A stretch of 64,000 nucleotides of DNA from JANSYP01 sp038751255 (GTDB lineage: Bacteria; Pseudomonadota; Alphaproteobacteria; Rhodobacterales; Rhodobacteraceae): positions 9,649-73,648 of the forward strand of contig JBCDGN010000005.1 of the NCBI GenBank assembly GCA_038751255.1. Direction: 5' to 3'. The translations under genes were made by a program, and so were the position numbers. Every line of letters starts with the position of its first letter. Within the stretch, counting starts at the first letter, position 1. The notes under the pieces were generated by a model that was not told the origin of the DNA, did no database searches, and worked only from the letters and a program-made list of their open reading frames with translations. Positions 60,171 through 64,000 of this stretch are shown piece by piece.

Positions 60171-61412
60171 ATGGCCCTTAGAATTCTGCCCCTTGACCAA
60201 GCGCAACACTTGCCGCTCTGGCGTCGACCAACGACGCTGTTGCTGGTGATGGCCTTTGCCATGCCGCTTGCGTTTTCCACCTGGATGGCGCTTCTCAACA
60301 ATTTCGTGGTCGAGAAGGCACAGTTCGATGGAGCCGACATTGGCTGGCTCCATACGGTGCGTGAGATCCCGGGCTTTCTATCTATCGCTGTGATCGCCCT
60401 GATCATCTTCATACGTGAGCAGGTTTTGGCACTGGTCTCGCTGATCCTTTTGGGGCTCGCCACGGCACTTACCGGTTTCTTCCCCGATATGACGGGCATC
60501 TTGATCCTCACCTTCCTGGGCTCAATTGGCTTTCACTATTTTGAGACGGTCAATCAATCGCTGCAGTTGCAGTGGCTGCCGAAAGATCGCGCACCTCAGA
60601 TCTTAGGCTGGATCGTGTCCGTGGGATCGGCGGCGTCGCTCGTTGCATATGGCGGGCTTGTCGCCACTTGGAAAACCTTCAATCTGTCATACGAATTCGT
60701 CTATCTGACTGCTGGCGGACTTACGATCTTGTTGGCGCTCTATTGCATGATTGCCTACCCGCAATTCGAAGCCCCCAATCCGCAGACCAAGAAAATCGTG
60801 CTGCGCAAACGTTACTGGCTATATTACGCGCTGCAATTCATGTCTGGGGCGCGGCGTCAGATCTTTGTCGTATTCGCCGCCTTTATGATGGTCGAACGCT
60901 TTGGATTTGAGGTGCATGAAGTCACAGCCCTCTTTCTGATCAATTACCTCGCAAATATGCTCTTTGCGCCTTTGATGGGTCGCGCGGTGAGTATCTTCGG
61001 AGAACGGGCTGCGCTTAGTTTTGAATATGTGGGGCTGATCTTGGTCTTTTTGGCCTATGGTGGGATCTATTGGCTAGGTTGGGGCGCACTGTTGGCCGCC
61101 GCGCTTTATGTGCTCGATCACCTCTTCTTTGCATTGGCTTTTGCGCTCAAAACGTACTTCCAGAAAATCGGCGCACCGGAAGATATGGCGCCCACGGCTG
61201 CGGTGGCCTTTACGATCAACCATATCGCCGCGGTATTTCTGCCGGCCCTCTTGGGCTATCTCTGGTTGGTTTCGCCCGGCGCGGTCTTTGGTATGGCCGC
61301 CTCTATGGCCTGTGTGTCGCTCGTTTTGGCACTGATGATCCCGCGCCATCCCGCCCCAGGTCGCGAGACGATCTTTGCCGGGCTTGGGCCACAGCGCGCA
61401 CCTGCCGAATGA
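60171..61412 (+). CDS. MFS transporter, 413 aa
   Basis: About 12 membrane helices span the product (for example TLLLVMAFAMPLAFSTWMAL near the start and IAAVFLPALLGYLWLVSPGA near the end). No strong substrate signature is seen. The ATG at 60171 follows AAGGGC; earlier ATGs at 60150 and 60093 are possible. Its stop overlaps the next gene as ATGA, so it is coupled to the SGNH-like protein and msrA. Confidence 0.88.
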   Translation: MALRILPLDQAQHLPLWRRPTTLLLVMAFAMPLAFSTWMALLNNFVVEKAQFDGADIGWLHTVREIPGFLSIAVIALIIFIREQVLALVSLILLGLATALTGFFPDMTGILILTFLGSIGFHYFETVNQSLQLQWLPKDRAPQILGWIVSVGSAASLVAYGGLVATWKTFNLSYEFVYLTAGGLTILLALYCMIAYPQFEAPNPQTKKIVLRKRYWLYYALQFMSGARRQIFVVFAAFMMVERFGFEVHEVTALFLINYLANMLFAPLMGRAVSIFGERAALSFEYVGLILVFLAYGGIYWLGWGALLAAALYVLDHLFFALAFALKTYFQKIGAPEDMAPTAAVAFTINHIAAVFLPALLGYLWLVSPGAVFGMAASMACVSLVLALMIPRHPAPGRETIFAGLGPQRAPAE

Positions 61413-62203
61413 TCAAAGCGCTAAGCTTGCTGGGGCTGATCTTTTGGGCAACCGCCCTTTCGGCGGACCCGTTGAAAGTGCTCTTCGTCGGCAACAGCTA
61501 TCTTCGGTACAATGGCGGTGTCCCAGCGTTGGCCGAAGCCATGGCCAATACCGAAACCGCTCGGCTTGAGGCCTTTTCGGACTTCATAGACAACAGCGCG
61601 CTCTATCAACACGAATTGACAGAAAGCCTGTCGGAAGACCTCTTCGATCTGATCGTTCTCCAAGGCCACAGCACCGAGATGACGACCGCGGAAAAGCGCA
61701 CGCGCTTCACTCAGGCGCTGAATGCGGTGGTGGAACTGATCTCGACCCTGCAGCCGACCGCAGAGATCGCGCTTTACATGACGCCCTCCTATACTCAGCA
61801 GCATCCGCGCTTCGACCCAGAGATGTTTGCTAAAGTCGCCCGGGGCTATCGCGAAGAAGCAGAACGCATCGGGGCATGGGTCATCCCTGTCGGTCTGGCC
61901 TTTGAACTGGCCTACCTCGAACGCCCAAGTATCGCTTTGCACATGTCGGATGGCAGCCATCCCACGCACTTGGGCACCTATGTCGCGGCGGCCACCGTCA
62001 ATGCTGCGATCTTTGGGCCGAACAACCTTTCCACTGAGCAAATAACAAGAAACCCGATTGACCCTGATGATGCGGCGTTTCTCAGGGCCATCGCTCAACA
62101 GGCGGTCGCGCTGGAACGCGGCTGTCCCCTCGAGAACATGGGAATTGCAATGAAAGAGACCTATCTAACTGCCAAAGGCCCAATGGGAGACCCGATATGC
62201 TGA
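61409..62203 (+). CDS. Secreted SGNH-hydrolase-like protein, 264 aa
   Basis: A signal peptide (to about residue 19, ALSAD) is followed by VLFVGNSYLRYNGG, where S30 occupies the serine of the SGNH block I. The region DLIVLQGHSTEMTT and the late HMSDGSHPTHLG supply Gly/Asn/Asp-His blocks, as in DUF4886-type proteins. It is probably a periplasmic esterase or hydrolase. It overlaps the MFS gene by 4 bp and msrA by 7 bp. Confidence 0.7.
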   Translation: MIKALSLLGLIFWATALSADPLKVLFVGNSYLRYNGGVPALAEAMANTETARLEAFSDFIDNSALYQHELTESLSEDLFDLIVLQGHSTEMTTAEKRTRFTQALNAVVELISTLQPTAEIALYMTPSYTQQHPRFDPEMFAKVARGYREEAERIGAWVIPVGLAFELAYLERPSIALHMSDGSHPTHLGTYVAAATVNAAIFGPNNLSTEQITRNPIDPDDAAFLRAIAQQAVALERGCPLENMGIAMKETYLTAKGPMGDPIC

Positions 62204-62856
62204 ACTTCCTTTTCGCCAAATCTGAGATGATTGACGCAGGTCAAGCGCTTCAAGGCCGTGACACTCCGATCTCAACCGCCGAAACCCATTTTCTTTGGGA
62301 CCGCCCGTTGAAGGCGGATATTCCAGAGGGCATGGCCGAGGCCATGTTCGGGATGGGGTGTTTCTGGGGCGTGGAACGCATGTTCTGGAAAACGCCGGGC
62401 GTTTGGCTGTCTATGGTTGGCTATGCGGCCGGCCACACGCCCAACCCCACCTACCAAGAGGTTTGCTCTGGCCGCACCGGACATAACGAGGTCGTGCGCG
62501 TAATCTACGACCCTTCCCAGGTCAGCTATGAGGAGCTGCTTAAGGTTTTCTGGGAAGGCCACGACCCGACACAAGGTATGCGGCAAGGCAATGATGTGGG
62601 CACGCAGTACCGTTCTGGCATCTATACCTACGATGCGGCTCAAAAGGCGACCGCGGAGGCGTCGCTGAGCATGTATCAAAGCCAACTAAAAAAGGCGGGA
62701 CGCGGCACAATCACCACTGAGATTGTCGATGCGCCAGAGTTCTACTTCGCCGAAGACTACCACCAGCAATATCTGGCCAAAAATCCGGGCGGCTATTGCG
62801 GCATCGGCGGCACCGGGGTCACCTGCCCCATCGGCACCGGAACGAGCGTCGCTTAA
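62197..62856 (+). CDS. msrA: Peptide methionine sulfoxide reductase MsrA
   Basis: MsrA repairs methionine-S-sulfoxide in proteins. The catalytic Cys is C55 in GMGCFWGVERMFW. Family motifs include GYAAGHTPNPTYQEVCSGRT, FWEGHDPTQGMRQGNDVGTQ and FYFAEDYHQQYLAKNPGGYC. The N-terminal extension of about 45 residues is typical for alphaproteobacteria. It starts within the SGNH-like gene, so the three form an operon. Confidence 0.96.
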   Translation: MLNFLFAKSEMIDAGQALQGRDTPISTAETHFLWDRPLKADIPEGMAEAMFGMGCFWGVERMFWKTPGVWLSMVGYAAGHTPNPTYQEVCSGRTGHNEVVRVIYDPSQVSYEELLKVFWEGHDPTQGMRQGNDVGTQYRSGIYTYDAAQKATAEASLSMYQSQLKKAGRGTITTEIVDAPEFYFAEDYHQQYLAKNPGGYCGIGGTGVTCPIGTGTSVA

Positions 62857-63136
62857 ACGGTCGCAAAAGGCGCAATGACGTCGCCAACTGCTGAAGCGTG
62901 CTAAAGACCTGCTATTGAACTTTAGAAGACTATGACCTTCGCCGCACATACGGGCTGAGCACCGGAAAAACACAGACCGGCGCCCAGTGTGGCGAGGTTG
63001 TCAAAGAGGCCTTCTTGTAAGTTCGATTTTCTCCCCGGCATACACGCGGAAGCAAATTCGCTGGAATTGATCGGGGTGCGCCTAATGCACCGATGTGCGT
63101 CGCATAGCTCGGAGCATCAAAGCGGCGGAAACGGCT

Positions 63137-63397
63137 CTATTCTTGATACGGTCTGGCCCAACTTGGCGCCGGCTCTATCTTCGATGAAGACTCACTCAGA
63201 TCCCCCCACCGAACTTGGCTCTCCAGAAGGTCTGAGTTTTCGGCATATATTACAAGGATCGTAGAGACGTCGTCTTTTGTTCCGTTCACCTTCACTGTTC
63301 CGGCGAGGGCGCCGTTCACAGACCAACACAGAAAAATCGTCGCCACCAAGCCTATGCTCTGTACCATTTGGAGGCCGTTTCGGTAGAAAAGAGTCAT
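63137..63397 (-). CDS. Small secreted hypothetical protein, 86 aa
   Basis: The N-terminus has a hydrophobic signal region (QSIGLVATIFLCWSVNGALA) with a plausible cleavage after ALAG. The mature part is TVKVNGTKDDVSTILVIYAE and an acidic, serine-rich tail. A good ribosome site (AGAGGG) sits 6 bp before the ATG. I recognise no family. It lies in a sparse region between msrA and the IS remnant, so it may be a recent acquisition. Confidence 0.5.
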   Translation of the reverse strand: MTLFYRNGLQMVQSIGLVATIFLCWSVNGALAGTVKVNGTKDDVSTILVIYAENSDLLESQVRWGDLSESSSKIEPAPSWARPYQE

Positions 63398-63613
63398 GGT
63401 TACCCTCTTCTTATCCAGTCTTTCCCAAGTGGATGCGGCGTGAATGAAACGTGTCGACCATGTGCTTTTCTAGCGCCTGTAGATTGCCCATAGTATTGCC
63501 ATTTCACTTTTGTAAGCCTTTGAATTCATTCAATCCACATTTCGGCATTGTATGTGGTTTGCCATTCCTGACCCCATAAAACTGCCATTCAAGGGAAAAA
63601 TCCAAATCTCTGG

Positions 63614-63883
63614 TCAATTACCTGTTCTGATCGGGTGTCCCTGCTCTTGAAGCGTAACAATTGCCTGCAGCATGGTTTCAAGTTCCGTTCTGACCACATC
63701 CAGGCTTGCAAACACATGCGCCTCGCTGCGTCCCGCAAGAGAGAGCACCTCTAAAAATACGGCATCGGAGTTTCTCATCAACTCGACCAGATGTTCTCCT
63801 GCCGGCGCATGAGTGCCTGAAATCTAGTTTCTCGCAGTCCGCTCGCTTACGCCTGTCCACCGCATCGCCATCTTGGTCGCCTG
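63614..63883 (-). pseudogene. Broken helix-turn-helix-like gene, truncated by an IS and with an in-frame stop
   Basis: Reading on the minus strand to the TGA at 63614-63616 gives a coherent protein tail (SGTHAPAGEHLVELMRNSDA, VFLEVLSLAGRSEAHVFAS and VVRTELETMLQAIVTLQEQG). Upstream in the same frame lie ATKMAMRWTGVSERTARN, a TAG (forward CTA at 63824-63826) and ISG. The amber sits where related sequences, as I recall them, have Trp (RNW), as if TGG became TAG. The 5' end is cut off near 63884 by the insertion sequence. Similarity to small alphaproteobacterial HTH-like proteins is from memory. Confidence 0.6.
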
Positions 63884-64000
63884 TGTCCTTCCCCCATAAA
63901 ACAGGGCGACTACTTTGGCCGAGAAAGGGGAGCAAAAAATGGCACGGAAACGATACTCGGACGAAGACATCCTGAAGCTTCTGCGCGAGATCGAGCTGAA
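63884..64000 (+). mobile_element. Left end of an IS3-family insertion sequence
   Basis: A transposase gene begins at 63939, and the DNA just upstream has an IS-like edge (TGTCCTTCCCCCATAAAAC at about 63884-63902). The element runs off the window, so the right end and target duplication cannot be checked. It cuts the pseudogene at 63614-63883. The exact first base of the element is uncertain by a few bases. Confidence 0.6.
63939..64000 (+). CDS. IS3-family transposase OrfA, N-terminal part
   Basis: The first 20 codons read MARKRYSDEDILKLLREIEL, the start of the helix-turn-helix OrfA protein of IS3-family elements. A purine-rich GGGGAGC precedes the ATG. The gene continues past the right edge; OrfB would follow by frameshift. 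Confidence 0.8.
   Translation, partial: MARKRYSDEDILKLLREIEL

Noticed and set aside
63678..63935. An 85-codon minus-strand frame near the right edge
   Set aside because: It is a shifted frame of the broken gene and the IS end; the coherent sequence is in the neighbouring frame, with a TAG.

Overview
The window reads as chromosomal DNA of a Roseobacter-group alphaproteobacterium (Rhodobacterales, Rhodobacteraceae). The evidence is the high G+C content, the ctaC-ctaB-orf-ctaG-ctaE cytochrome oxidase cluster with a SURF1 gene behind it, the mreB-mreC-mreD-mrdA-rodA run, the ybgC-tolQRAB-pal-cpoB-tilS-ftsH run, ruvCAB, an HvrA-like H-NS protein and a DUF1127 protein. The species cannot be named from sequence alone. 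Coding density is high and most genes are housekeeping. No rRNA, tRNA, CRISPR array or phage block was seen.

Layout. 0-3.8 kb: a LysR fragment, a small unknown gene, an iron-sulfur photolyase overlapping a short-chain dehydrogenase, and a secreted propeller-like protein. 3.9-6.3 kb: a leucine-rich leader peptide and hairpin in front of a cupin gene and leuA, then clpS. 6.6-13.1 kb: the rod-shape operon plus a hydroxyacid dehydrogenase. 13.1-18.7 kb: an SseB-like protein, a uracil-DNA glycosylase family protein, a 0.5-kb AT-rich gap, an H-NS-like protein, two alpha/beta hydrolases and a small secreted protein. 18.8-24.9 kb: parC, an SH3 protein, idi, a lytic transglycosylase and an acetyltransferase. 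24.9-31.8 kb: M16 peptidase, thrC, SURF1 and the cytochrome aa3 assembly and subunit genes. 31.9-37.4 kb: tldD, dprA, topA. 37.4-41.2 kb: a TetR/VOC pair with two visible operators, a CoA-transferase with a VOC gene between its subunits, a small acetyltransferase and a degenerate HAD-like protein. 41.3-46.1 kb: a ligase-associated helicase and PdeM separated by an MFS transporter. 46.1-58.7 kb: folD, ftsH, tilS, the Tol-Pal genes and ruvCAB. 58.9-62.9 kb: DUF1127 protein, prmA and an MFS-SGNH-msrA overlap trio. 63-64 kb: a small secreted protein, a broken gene fragment and the left end of an IS3-family insertion sequence.

How the genes work together. The largest functional theme is the cell envelope: lateral wall growth (MreBCD, PBP2, RodA), outer-membrane constriction (Tol-Pal, CpoB), membrane quality control (FtsH) and peptidoglycan turnover (MltB-type enzyme). 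A second theme is respiration (aa3 oxidase assembly). A third is genome maintenance (photolyase, UDG family, ParC, DprA, TopA, Lhr-type helicase and PdeM, RuvABC).

The observations most worth following are the probable leucine attenuator ahead of the cupin-leuA pair, a GC-rich intergenic element present in two copies with a compensating hairpin, the paired TetR operators, a nonsense-broken and IS-truncated gene at the right edge, and an apparently orphan plus-strand terminator that may end a small RNA. I found no clear, wholly new multi-gene system.
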